This document shows positions 24,864-32,467 of a DNA stretch of 40,739 nt, piece by piece (position 1 is the stretch's first letter; each line of letters starts with the position of its first letter). The stretch spans positions 1 to 40,739 of the IMG/VR virus record IMGVR_UViG_3300021197_000699; one strand, given 5' to 3'. The stretch is from a virus. Both the position numbers and the translations under genes were made by a program. The notes beneath the pieces are model-generated. The model saw nothing but the letters and a program-made list of their open reading frames with translations. It did no database searches and was not told where the DNA came from.

Positions 24864-25544
24864 TTATTTAGTCCGCCAAGCGAAGTATAACCTGTTTTTG
24901 TGGCTGTCAGTACGAATATCTAGAACTTCAACATTAAGTTGTTCAGCACAATTAATAATAAAGTTACTGTCCCAGGGGTAAAAGTAAATCCAATCACTTT
25001 CTAATTTATCATGTGGCAAACCTGGATTTGCACGGAAGTACATTACAGCACCTGGATTACACAGGCTTACTGCATGTTCTAGTTCAGCATAGATTTTATC
25101 TGTACTACCAAAGTTGATTGATCCTAGTGCCATTGTCACATCAAACTTTTCTTCTGGATGATAATCTAACAGTGCAACTTCGTGATCTGCGGCTGTGTTG
25201 TATGGATCAATGCCTACAATGTTATGGATCTTATCTTTGAATAAGTGATAGCCGCAACCAATGTCTAGTACACGACGCGGCTTTTGATTGTTAATTTCAT
25301 CAACAAGTGCGTATCCACTGTACTTAAACTTTGCCATGTCGCCTTTCCATACGCTGCCAAAGTATTTGTGTAGTACTTTGTCATCAATACGATCTACAAG
25401 TTCACCTATGTTATTATATGATACATCATCTATTTCAATGTTAAACGTGCCTTGTATAGCCTGCTGTAGTGTTACAGGATTACGCAACAACTGTGGACTA
25501 ATGTGTAGCATTTTTTCAAGTTTGTGTAGGATTTTATGATTCAT
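24864..25544 (-). CDS. Class I SAM-dependent methyltransferase (226 aa)
   Basis: RRVLDIGCGYHLFKDK is motif I of a Rossmann methyltransferase, followed by IVGIDPYN (motif II acid) and FDVTMALGSINFG (motif IV region). The N-terminal 60 residues are helical. Its start overlaps the SGNH gene by 11 nt. The target is unknown; neighbours point to a glycan or small molecule. The 108 nt between it and tctA hold no gene that I can support and no clear terminator. Confidence 0.8.
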   Translation of the reverse strand: MNHKILHKLEKMLHISPQLLRNPVTLQQAIQGTFNIEIDDVSYNNIGELVDRIDDKVLHKYFGSVWKGDMAKFKYSGYALVDEINNQKPRRVLDIGCGYHLFKDKIHNIVGIDPYNTAADHEVALLDYHPEEKFDVTMALGSINFGSTDKIYAELEHAVSLCNPGAVMYFRANPGLPHDKLESDWIYFYPWDSNFIINCAEQLNVEVLDIRTDSHKNRLYFAWRTK

Positions 25545-26385
25545 TGCGTTGTTTCCATTCGTTGTAAAAATAGTCTGCGTATATTTTATTTGTTTCTTGA
25601 TTCATATGATGCCCGTCTCTGTTTTTGTATTTTTTGTACATTAAACTAGAGATGAACTGACCAAACTCCTTTGTAAGCATATCAGGATGAGGTTCAGCAC
25701 CTTGTGCGAATTGTTCTAGTGTTGGCCAATTATTTCCTCTGAGATTATTATATGACTCTTTGTCAATAAGTTTTCTATCTATTTCTTGATTATCGAAAAA
25801 GTAGAATGGCATATCAAAAAAGTATATTTCTAATTTAGATAAGAACTTTTGTTCTTCGTCTGTACAATTCCAACTTGGCAATGCACATTCAAAAACATTT
25901 AGTATTCTGTGTTCTAAAAAATAATTAAAATTTTCAATATCATCTAACACTTCTTGTTCAAATTTGTTATCAACCAACCGCCTATGCAAATGACTATACA
26001 TCACAAAAGTATTCTGCACATCAAATATTTCACATGCTCTATTGTACACTAATCTTATAGCATCATTACCAGCACCATCCATACCCAGATTTAGTGTGGG
26101 TACGTCAAAATGTAGTGCTAGTTGACTGCACCAACTGTGTTCAATTGGGCCACCTAGATTGACTGTAAAACTATCGCCTAAGCAGATGTTTACAGGCTTT
26201 CCAATATACTGTGTATATTCGGGACCTCTAAATCCCCAACTGTTGAACTTGTAATCAAAGTCCTGAATAGGATATGTATGCCAATCTTGATTTGTACGAT
26301 GACTTCTATTAGGATGATCCAATCCACTTGTTGTATTAGAATAGTTTGCTGATCTTCTAAAGTAATTTAAATCATTGATTAGCAT
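25534..26385 (-). CDS. SGNH/GDSL-like hydrolase (283 aa)
   Basis: NICLGDSFTVNLGG (near residue 70) is block I with the nucleophilic Ser, GMDGAGNDAIR fits the region with the oxyanion Gly and Asn, and RDGHHMNQETN at the C-terminus is block V with Asp and His. This is a second SGNH enzyme, more distant from that at 20132. It overlaps the upstream P-loop gene by 14 nt. It is probably an esterase or deacetylase acting on glycans. Confidence 0.75.
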   Translation of the reverse strand: MLINDLNYFRRSANYSNTTSGLDHPNRSHRTNQDWHTYPIQDFDYKFNSWGFRGPEYTQYIGKPVNICLGDSFTVNLGGPIEHSWCSQLALHFDVPTLNLGMDGAGNDAIRLVYNRACEIFDVQNTFVMYSHLHRRLVDNKFEQEVLDDIENFNYFLEHRILNVFECALPSWNCTDEEQKFLSKLEIYFFDMPFYFFDNQEIDRKLIDKESYNNLRGNNWPTLEQFAQGAEPHPDMLTKEFGQFISSLMYKKYKNRDGHHMNQETNKIYADYFYNEWKQRNES

Positions 26386-26923
26386 TTGGTTTATAGGTGC
26401 CTATAAAAATATCGCTGTGTTTATAATGTTGTACCCATTGTACACTATGTTTTTGCCCAAAGTCAAGTATTAATTTGTTTTGTTCTTGAATACGATAAGT
26501 CATAAAATAATCTGTTTCATACCAATCATAGTTTGGATATGTAATCTCAAATCCGCCTGCTTGTTTCCACCATAGAAAACTTACCCAGTCTGGTCTGTAT
26601 ACTAGTTGTATCCAAGCAAGTGGATAAGCATCTTGTATTGCCTCAAAGTAGTAGGGCCACTCATGACTCATTATTAGTTTACAGCCTTGTGCAGGATCTG
26701 CATCTGTATATGGAGCATTTAAGTTTGAACGATCTAAACTTACATTAAACTCCATGCCTGTGCCATAGTATGCTTCTTGGTGACCAGCAAAACCATGGTG
26801 AGTGTAATTGCGATGTTCTGCACGATCTGTGCAGTTGTATTGACCTGAGGATTTTATTTCCCTGGCAATGCCACTCCAGCGACTACCAGGAACACCTGTG
26901 AAAAATATATATTCAGGTAGCAT
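26372..26923 (-). CDS. Sulfotransferase-like P-loop protein (183 aa)
   Basis: FFTGVPGSRWSGIAREI at the N-terminus resembles the 5'-phosphosulfate-binding loop, and LVYRPDWVSFLWW fits the 3'-phosphate-binding Arg region. The protein is short for the family (about 250-300). It overlaps neighbours by 11-14 nt. It may be a minimal sulfotransferase, but a non-catalytic P-loop protein is possible. Confidence 0.6.
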   Translation of the reverse strand: MLPEYIFFTGVPGSRWSGIAREIKSSGQYNCTDRAEHRNYTHHGFAGHQEAYYGTGMEFNVSLDRSNLNAPYTDADPAQGCKLIMSHEWPYYFEAIQDAYPLAWIQLVYRPDWVSFLWWKQAGGFEITYPNYDWYETDYFMTYRIQEQNKLILDFGQKHSVQWVQHYKHSDIFIGTYKPNANQ

Positions 26924-27869
26924 AAATCTTACTTTCTGTTGCTATTCTTTGTGCAATATCCTCTTGTGATATCGGCATATGGCTGTTAGTAGTTGTTGTC
27001 CATTTGTTATAAACTTCAGCAGCTTCATCAAAATTTATAACACGTTTTTGTTTGTCTTGCATGGTGTTCATTTTTACAGGTATTTCATTTGGTAGTTTAT
27101 TTGGTACCAGGCTTTGTATAAACTTTTTTAATTGTGTTGCACCCGCTGCTTGTTCTCTATTACATATATATTTTTTATCTTTAGTTTGCATATACATACT
27201 AGTCATATACCTAATAGTGCTATACTCTTGTAAACTAATGCCAAGTCTACTTTCAACATTATGATCCAATCCTGTTAGCTCTTTCATCATACTGTCTACG
27301 TCGCGGTGATTGTCGTCATAGTTTACAGCTCTTGTAATATTAAAATTATCTTCTGCCCAATATTCGTAATTAGAATATTGTTTTAATTTTCCATTAAAAT
27401 ATCTTAAATCTAAAGTTTGCTTTATATCCTCACCATGCACTGATATTCTTTCTTTTACGCTATACACATTAAGCGTTTTAGTATTGCGCCTAATACTCCA
27501 ACTCAGTGCATATTCAAATGGATCTCTAGTACAGTAAAATATTTTATCAAATTTTTTATTACACACGTCGTATAACTGTTGATAGTTTTCTTTTTTATTC
27601 TCTAATCGACTGGTAATATGATATTGTGCAATACGAGAAACTAAACTATTGCTTGTAGATTCTAGCAATCCGCATATTTCAGGTATTGTTTGAGAATACC
27701 CTAAACTAAAATCTTTATACAAGTTTCCTTCCGATAATCCTAGCCCATTTAGCAGTTCATGAGTATTCCAGTAGTCTAATCCGGCACTATGCAAATACAC
27801 AGTGAGCGCACGTTGCAGGTAAGTACTGCCAACACCATCAGGTGTTAAAATCAAATATTTGGGAAGCAT
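26913..27869 (-). CDS. Sulfotransferase-like protein (318 aa)
   Basis: LTPDGVGSTYLQRAL near the N-terminus matches the PAPS 5'-phosphosulfate loop, and IFYCTRDPFEYALSWSIRR matches the 3'-phosphate motif with Arg and Ser. Size is normal for sulfotransferases. It is the first gene of the long minus-strand island, so the island begins with sulfation. An ATAAATA core lies only 5 nt before the ATG, leaving no room for a leader. Confidence 0.75.
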   Translation of the reverse strand: MLPKYLILTPDGVGSTYLQRALTVYLHSAGLDYWNTHELLNGLGLSEGNLYKDFSLGYSQTIPEICGLLESTSNSLVSRIAQYHITSRLENKKENYQQLYDVCNKKFDKIFYCTRDPFEYALSWSIRRNTKTLNVYSVKERISVHGEDIKQTLDLRYFNGKLKQYSNYEYWAEDNFNITRAVNYDDNHRDVDSMMKELTGLDHNVESRLGISLQEYSTIRYMTSMYMQTKDKKYICNREQAAGATQLKKFIQSLVPNKLPNEIPVKMNTMQDKQKRVINFDEAAEVYNKWTTTTNSHMPISQEDIAQRIATESKIYAT

Positions 27870-27874
27870 AAAAT

Positions 27875-27881
27875 TATTTAT
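27875..27881 (-). promoter_or_regulatory. T4-type late promoter motif (ATAAATA)
   Basis: The minus strand reads GATAAATAATTTT and then the ATG at 27869. As a -10-type element it would place the start of transcription at or inside the first codon, giving a leaderless mRNA, unless the true promoter is elsewhere in the 27870-28027 gap. Confidence 0.4.
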
Positions 27882-27962
27882 CCATTATATGCTCACTTAA
27901 CTAATATATGATACTTTAACTCTTGTATTAGCATCGTAAGTATTATTAGAAAGGGAGGCATA

Positions 27963-28019
27963 TTGGTCTTCATGAATTCGAGTAACATTCCTATGCTTCT
28001 CTATAACCCAAGGAGATAG
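27963..28019 (+). CDS. Short upstream ORF before phoH (18 aa)
   Basis: TTG at 27963, four nt after GGGAGG, opens an 18-codon frame (LVFMNSSNIPMLLYNPRR) ending in TAG at 28019. The last codons AGG AGA form the ribosome site AAGGAGA of phoH, whose ATG follows 8 nt after the stop. A start at the in-frame ATG 27972 is possible. A leader peptide or translational coupler is plausible. The rest of the 158-nt divergent gap holds no other gene. Confidence 0.4.
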   Translation: MVFMNSSNIPMLLYNPRR

Positions 28020-28027
28020 CATATACA

Positions 28028-28774
28028 ATGGCTAGAAAACAACGCAAAGCAAAGGCTCAGCGGCGTCAAACACACGCTGAATTTGTTGACTCAAACGTAC
28101 ACTACCTACCTCAAGCACAGAAACAAAAACAAGTTCTTATACAAGGACGCAATCCAAATCAAAAAGAGTATATTCAAAAACTCTTAGATCCTCAACAAAC
28201 TATTATTTTCGCAACGGGACCTGCAGGCACAGGTAAGACCATGCTGGCTGTACTAGCGGCTGTGAAAGCACTCAAGGATCAAACGATTGACAGAATTATT
28301 GTGACGAGACCGGCAGTGGGCGTTGATGATGAAAAGCATGGTTTTTTACCAGGAAGTTTAGAGGAGAAGATGGAGCCGTGGACCAAGCCTATATTTGATG
28401 TTGTTCGCGAATACTACAATGCAAAGCAAATACAAACCATGATTGCTGAAGGTGTGATTGAAATATCTCCACTTGCTTTCATGCGGGGTCGAACTTTTAA
28501 AAACGCTTTTGTTATTGCAGATGAAATGCAAAACGCTACACCAGGGCAAATGAAAATGTTGCTAACACGCATTGGTGACGATAGTCGCATGGCTATTACA
28601 GGAGATATTGCACAAACAGATAGGCAAGAACATGAAAACGGACTTATGGATTTTCAAAAGTTATATGCACAGTATAGTGGGAGCAAATACATCAGTGTAT
28701 GCGCCTTTGATCATTTTGACATTGAAAGACACCCAGCAGTTGCAGAAGTGTTAGACATCTACGGCGATAAATAA
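28028..28774 (+). CDS. phoH: PhoH-family ATPase (248 aa)
   Basis: Walker A GPAGTGKT at 64-71, VTRPAV shortly after, and Walker B VIADEMQNATPGQMKML with the GDIAQTDR motif define the PhoH family, a frequent gene in marine phages. The basic N-terminus (ARKQRKAKAQRR) could bind nucleic acid. It is a predicted ATPase/RNA-helicase-like protein of unsettled role. It is one of only two full genes on the plus strand in this half. Confidence 0.95.
   Translation: MARKQRKAKAQRRQTHAEFVDSNVHYLPQAQKQKQVLIQGRNPNQKEYIQKLLDPQQTIIFATGPAGTGKTMLAVLAAVKALKDQTIDRIIVTRPAVGVDDEKHGFLPGSLEEKMEPWTKPIFDVVREYYNAKQIQTMIAEGVIEISPLAFMRGRTFKNAFVIADEMQNATPGQMKMLLTRIGDDSRMAITGDIAQTDRQEHENGLMDFQKLYAQYSGSKYISVCAFDHFDIERHPAVAEVLDIYGDK
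28767..28773 (+). promoter_or_regulatory. T4-type late promoter motif (ATAAATA)
   Basis: The plus strand reads CGATAAATAATAA over the phoH stop codon, about 48 nt before the ATG at 28822, which also has GGAG. It would give the CBM-like gene its own late transcript. Confidence 0.45.
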
Positions 28775-28821
28775 TAAGTTATAACAATTAAGATAAATTT
28801 ATCGAATACGGAGAAGTTAAA

Positions 28822-29361
28822 ATGGATTATAGATTCGCAATTCGTTGCTGGCAGGATAGAGCAGGCAGTGATAACGCAAAAGTGAACGTTTTTATGGGCA
28901 GTACGAAAGTCGCTGATGAAGTCGAAGTCACTGCTACCAGTGAAGATAGCCCACAGGTTATTGCGTGGGAAAGCACAGGACTAACTGCACCTGCTGCAGA
29001 CACTAGTTTTGCTATTAAAGTAGTGCTTGTAAATGATTATTATGTTGATGCGGATACAGACAGAAATGTAAACATTAACGGCATTGGATATCTTACTAAA
29101 GCCGCAAACGGTAGCTATAAAAATAACACAGTAGATGGCAGTGACAATAAGGTTGAAGCTACGATCAGCGATTTTACAGATTTTAACAACTATTATATTA
29201 ATGGTATACCAACTGCAGTAACAGGTGATCAAATTCCAGATGATTTTTGGAGCGGCAGAGCGGCAGATGGTTTCTATACAATTGTTGTATGGGGCGGTAC
29301 TGACGACACTGGTGCTACAATGACATTTCCAGTTAAAGAATTTACATGTTTGGAAGCATGA
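28822..29361 (+). CDS. CBM60-like carbohydrate-binding protein, likely virion decoration (179 aa)
   Basis: A beta-rich protein with KVNVFMGSTKVADEVEV and IKVVLVNDYYVDADTDRN followed by VNINGIGYL. The VND...DRN...I.GIGY pattern resembles calcium-dependent xylan-binding modules (CBM60 type), where the acids bind Ca and sugar. It has no signal peptide. It is likely to decorate the capsid or fibres and bind host or particle polysaccharide, which is inference. A strong terminator follows. Confidence 0.7.
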   Translation: MDYRFAIRCWQDRAGSDNAKVNVFMGSTKVADEVEVTATSEDSPQVIAWESTGLTAPAADTSFAIKVVLVNDYYVDADTDRNVNINGIGYLTKAANGSYKNNTVDGSDNKVEATISDFTDFNNYYINGIPTAVTGDQIPDDFWSGRAADGFYTIVVWGGTDDTGATMTFPVKEFTCLEA

Positions 29362-29385
29362 TAGTTTAAATTTATACAAAAAAAG

Positions 29386-29410
29386 AAAAGAGCCTTAGGG
29401 CTCTTTTTTT
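29386..29410. terminator. Bidirectional intrinsic terminator
   Basis: The stem AAAAGAGCC / GGCTCTTTT with loop TTAG is followed by a T run on the plus strand and, read in reverse, by a T run on the minus strand. It separates the plus-strand phoH operon from the minus-strand tRNA operon. Confidence 0.85.
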
Positions 29411-29422
29411 ATGACTAAAATT

Positions 29423-29496
29423 TGGCAGAGGATGTAGGAGTCGAACCCACGCTTACAGGGTTGGAGCCTGTCGTGCTACCGTAACACTTATCCCCT
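29423..29496 (-). tRNA. tRNA-Trp (anticodon CCA)
   Basis: The cloverleaf folds: acceptor AGGGGAT pairs with ATCCTCT, anticodon stem ACAGG/CCTGT encloses the loop CTCCAAC (anticodon CCA), the T arm is GTGGG-TTCGACT-CCTAC, and the 3' end G-CCA is encoded. The anticodon reads UGG, the only Trp codon. Positions 8-9 are AA rather than the usual T at 8. Confidence 0.85.
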
Positions 29497-29498
29497 AT

Positions 29499-29575
29499 TG
29501 GCGATTCCGAGAGGATTCGAACCCCTGACCCATTGCTTAGAAGGCAATTGCTCTATCCAACTGAGCTACGGAACC
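29499..29575 (-). tRNA. tRNA-Arg (anticodon TCT)
   Basis: GGTTCCG pairs with CGGAATC, D stem GCTC/GAGC, anticodon stem ATTGC/GCAAT encloses CTTCTAA (anticodon TCT), T arm AGGGG-TTCGAAT-CCTCT, and encoded CCA. It reads AGA/AGG. Its first base is also the last base of the stop codon of the gene at 29575. Confidence 0.92.
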
Positions 29576-29721
29576 TATAACTTTGTGTTGCGCTTACCAG
29601 CCTTGCGAAGTTTGCGTAATTTATTAAACTTCCGCTCTAGACATTCACAAACTATGTCTTTTAGTTTGCGGCGTTTTGATCTGGCAGCATCACTCTTTGC
29701 AATACGCTTTGATTTATTCAT
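29575..29721 (-). CDS. Very basic small protein (48 aa)
   Basis: MNKSKRIAKSDAARSKRRK opens a 48-residue Lys/Arg-rich protein. The ATG at 29721 has GGAGAAC directly upstream and overlaps the preceding stop by 8 nt. It may bind nucleic acid. The TAG stop touches the tRNA-Arg 5' end. The size and charge are like small phage host-takeover proteins, but no family is recognised. Confidence 0.6.
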   Translation of the reverse strand: MNKSKRIAKSDAARSKRRKLKDIVCECLERKFNKLRKLRKAGKRNTKL

Positions 29722-30217
29722 GTTCTCCACCGGGATCATTTGGATCAAGCATAACTTTCTTACCATTGATCCACATATGTCCTCTTGTGCGACTTACAGA
29801 ATGATAACCATCCGAGCGCAAGTTAAAAAGTGATGGATTGTTTTTTGCTACAGCAAATGTTCCAACTGTGATTGCGATTGCTGCCAATACAATAACGTGT
29901 GCAATAGCAGTAATGCCAAACATCCACATACTACCAAAGTAACTACTAAACACAATACACCACATCCATGCTAATACCTGCATAATCATGTGCCGCGTGT
30001 GCAAATCTGGAATGTTGCGCAGTGGATTCATGTTATGATCCATTATTGCGTTCCAACCATTTACAATAAATGTTCTCACCGGATAAACTCCTTTTTCATA
30101 TGTAACTTTTAGTGGATAGTGAGCATCCACTATGTCTTTAAACTCTATAGCATCATACTGGTCAACAAAGTATCTTACAACTTTATGGTCTTTGAAATAT
30201 CCACTAACCCTGTACAA
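29714..30217 (-). CDS. Membrane protein with two TM helices (about 167 aa)
   Basis: A soluble N-terminal part (about 100 residues with aromatic and basic residues) is followed by two hydrophobic segments around MQVLAWMWCIVFSSYF and IAHVIVLAAIAITVGTFAV, and a polar tail ending DPNDPGGEHE. I suggest the TTG at 30217; the ATG at 30280 would overlap the HAD gene by 77 nt and also remains possible. Function unknown. Confidence 0.65.
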   Translation of the reverse strand: MYRVSGYFKDHKVVRYFVDQYDAIEFKDIVDAHYPLKVTYEKGVYPVRTFIVNGWNAIMDHNMNPLRNIPDLHTRHMIMQVLAWMWCIVFSSYFGSMWMFGITAIAHVIVLAAIAITVGTFAVAKNNPSLFNLRSDGYHSVSRTRGHMWINGKKVMLDPNDPGGEHE

Positions 30218-30776
30218 TGTCGTATATCTCTTTCCAGTTCTTAGCAAGCGGAAAGTCCTTGTTGTCCATGTTAAAGCCATGTTCTACCAGGATAGGCTTT
30301 AGTCCCTGCTTTTGTCCAGCAAGTGCGTTGTCAGGCTTATCTTCTACCCAATACATGTCGCTTCCTGCATACTTTGCAAGTGCATCATCTTTGTCTGCAC
30401 CTGTTGCTAAACATGTAACAGTTTCAAACGTGCCTTCTCCAAACAGTTTGTCTAAGTTCCGTTTCCGCAATTTTTGTGCATACTTGTTTGTGCTGAGGCT
30501 TGTAATTGCAATAAATGTCCAACCTTCATCTGCCATCCGTGTTACATATTGTACAGCATCACGCAGTGGAGGAAGGTAACCAATTGCAGCACTTTCGTTG
30601 AAAATCTTTACTAGTTTTTTAACTTGCGGCTTGTCAATACCATAACGCAGTGCCATATCATACATGAGATTTGCACCTTCTACTTTAGTAAATCCATGCT
30701 CTTGCATAAAAATATCAAATGCATATTCCCAATTAAGAACTACGCCATCACAGTCTACTAGTATTGTCTTTTTCAT
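30204..30776 (-). CDS. HAD-superfamily phosphatase (190 aa)
   Basis: DCDGVVL at residues 8-14 holds the nucleophile Asp8 and acid Asp10. ITS (motif II), a Lys region, and EDKPDNALAG (motif III/IV acids) complete the HAD fold. The size and cap resemble phage 5'(3')-deoxyribonucleotidases, so nucleotide salvage is likely. Its promoter (TTGACA/TATATT) lies at 30807-30834. Confidence 0.85.
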   Translation of the reverse strand: MKKTILVDCDGVVLNWEYAFDIFMQEHGFTKVEGANLMYDMALRYGIDKPQVKKLVKIFNESAAIGYLPPLRDAVQYVTRMADEGWTFIAITSLSTNKYAQKLRKRNLDKLFGEGTFETVTCLATGADKDDALAKYAGSDMYWVEDKPDNALAGQKQGLKPILVEHGFNMDNKDFPLAKNWKEIYDIVQG

Positions 30777-30806
30777 ATTATCTCCTCAACATCAACTTAC
30801 TATATT

Positions 30807-30834
30807 AATATAGCACAGTATTAGACTTTGTCAA
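30807..30834 (-). promoter_or_regulatory. Sigma70-like early promoter
   Basis: TTGACA (30834-30829), a 16-nt spacer and TATATT (30812-30807). The -35 lies inside the last codons of the gene ending at 30821. The upstream GTTGACAAAGTCTA stretch is also found at 31515-31542. Confidence 0.65.
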
Positions 30835-31483
30835 CCGTTTTAACATAGTTAAGCACAGTTTCTTTTCCACCATGGAACTTGCTTGTTTGATGGCGTTTTA
30901 CTTTGCCTTTAATCTCACAAGTTTCGCCCCAATGCGCTGCTGGATGCTTGGTAAAAAAGCAAACAATATTGCTGTTCATTTCAGCGTTTACTACATGACA
31001 CTGCAGGCTTTGAATAAAACTGCAGTTTAGAATGTTAATTGTTCCTTGAACATCTTCACCCAGCGTACCAATGTGTATACTGGAGGTGCTGAGTTTGCGC
31101 ATCTGTGTGTCAGTTGCATCACGCTTTACTGCACGAAAGTATGCTTTAGGTAAACTAGCAATAACACCAATGTCACGGCGATCAACTTGCTTACAATTAA
31201 TTAAACCAAGAACCTTTTGCTCAAAATCATTTATTTTATTTCCCATAGCCTTGAATGTAAGACCCTTGTAGTACTGAATCATTTGTTCAGCAATGTCTGC
31301 GCACTCTTGTGAGACATGATCTACAAATACTGCACGACTATCTTCTAGTAGTCCTAGATGCGTTTGTACAATCGTTTTGTTTGTTACTGTGCCGTAGTTA
31401 GTGTAATCTTCGCCTTTCTGCTTGTGAGCAGATACAGCAAAAGTCATTACAGTTTTAAGATCGAATAGTTGTTGGGATTGCAT
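30821..31483 (-). CDS. Unknown protein, possible C-terminal OB-fold-like domain (220 aa)
   Basis: The N-terminal half is helical (LGLLEDSRAVFVDHVSQECADI). The last 70 residues (EIKGKVKRHQTSKFHGGKET, VLNYVKTV) are beta-rich and basic, which could suit an OB-like nucleic-acid-binding domain. No catalytic motif is recognised. It has its own sigma70-like promoter and AAGGA before the ATG, and sits in the early/replication block beside the clamp loader. I recall similar C-termini in marine phage proteins but no assigned function. Confidence 0.75.
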   Translation of the reverse strand: MQSQQLFDLKTVMTFAVSAHKQKGEDYTNYGTVTNKTIVQTHLGLLEDSRAVFVDHVSQECADIAEQMIQYYKGLTFKAMGNKINDFEQKVLGLINCKQVDRRDIGVIASLPKAYFRAVKRDATDTQMRKLSTSSIHIGTLGEDVQGTINILNCSFIQSLQCHVVNAEMNSNIVCFFTKHPAAHWGETCEIKGKVKRHQTSKFHGGKETVLNYVKTVDKV

Positions 31484-31514
31484 GGTTGGTCCTTCTGTTT
31501 GTTTTACTATACTT

Positions 31515-31542
31515 ACAGTAGCACAGATATAGACTTTGTCAA
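31515..31542 (-). promoter_or_regulatory. Sigma70-like early promoter
   Basis: TTGACA (31542-31537), a 16-nt spacer and TACTGT with upstream TGC (31520-31515). The -35 overlaps the TGA stop of the clamp-loader gene. It shares GTTGACAAAGTCTA and CTGTGCTA with the promoter at 30807-30834. Confidence 0.6.
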
Positions 31543-32459
31543 CCTATTTGTGTAAGTTCTACCAGTGTTGCCGCCAAGTTAATCTCTTGGTCTGCTACCA
31601 TTGGAATGTTGCGTAATCCTTTAGCAATAATTAGAATAGCAGCATCCTTTTGTTCCTGTGTTTCTCCCCACAGTTCCAAGTTGTCATACATCCAGCGGAA
31701 CAGATCATCCATTTCTTCTGGACGCACTTGACTGCACAGCATCTTACGGGCTTCAAGTATCTTACCTTGCTTGAACAAGTCTACTACTGCCAGTTTATAG
31801 TCTGCTGTTGCACTGTCGCCTTCGTTTGGCTTTATCAGTACACCATCCACTGTGTTCATTTGACACAGGTTCAAGCATTTACGCAAGTCAGGATATGTTG
31901 CTTTTACATAACTGTCCAGTGTATCAATATCAATCTCTACACCTTCTTCAACACACACTGTTGCAATACGAGCAGTAAACTCTGTGTGATCAATCTTTTC
32001 GATATGAAAGCCTTGACAACGGCTGTGCAGTGCAGGGATAACTTTGTTTGGATAGTTACATGTGAGAATAAAGCGCGAACTACTAGAATATGTTTCCATA
32101 ACACCGCGCAGTGCCGCTTGACCATTTGGCGAGATATAGTCTGCCTCATCAAGCAGTACAACTTTAAACTCACCAAAAGGCATAGTTTGTACAAAGTTAG
32201 TGATCTTATCACGCACGTTTTCAACACTGTTCTCACGACTAGCATTGATCTCCAGCACATCATACTCGTCAATGTCCAGCATGTTGATAAGCACTTTTGC
32301 AAGTGTAGTTTTACCTGTACCTGGTGCACCACTAAACAACAAGTGTGGAATAGTTTTACTATCTACCCATCCTTGCACTTGTTTGCGTTGTGCATCATCG
32401 CGGAACACATAGTCTGTTAGTGTACTAGGGCGATACTTCTCAGTCCATAATTCTTTCAT
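31539..32459 (-). CDS. 44: Sliding-clamp loader ATPase subunit, T4 gp44-like (306 aa)
   Basis: The opening WTEKYRPSTLTDYV is the RFC box, Walker A GAPGTGKT lies at 44-51, Walker B LLDEAD at 102-107, and SRC (arginine finger) in LHSRCQGF near 148. Length agrees with T4 gp44 and archaeal RFC small subunits. With gp62 it would load the clamp gp45 at replication forks and for late transcription; neither partner gene lies in this window. It starts 9 nt after the aminotransferase stop. Confidence 0.93.
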   Translation of the reverse strand: MKELWTEKYRPSTLTDYVFRDDAQRKQVQGWVDSKTIPHLLFSGAPGTGKTTLAKVLINMLDIDEYDVLEINASRENSVENVRDKITNFVQTMPFGEFKVVLLDEADYISPNGQAALRGVMETYSSSSRFILTCNYPNKVIPALHSRCQGFHIEKIDHTEFTARIATVCVEEGVEIDIDTLDSYVKATYPDLRKCLNLCQMNTVDGVLIKPNEGDSATADYKLAVVDLFKQGKILEARKMLCSQVRPEEMDDLFRWMYDNLELWGETQEQKDAAILIIAKGLRNIPMVADQEINLAATLVELTQIG

Positions 32460-32467
32460 AGTTTACC

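Noticed and set aside
27870-28027. Clear sigma70 promoter for phoH in the divergent gap
   Set aside because: AT-rich stretches are present, but no -35/-10 pair with proper spacing stood out.
31650-32420. 256-codon plus-strand open frame opposite the clamp loader
   Set aside because: Cys/His/Phe-rich translation typical of antisense reading of a real gene; the minus-strand frame has all RFC motifs.
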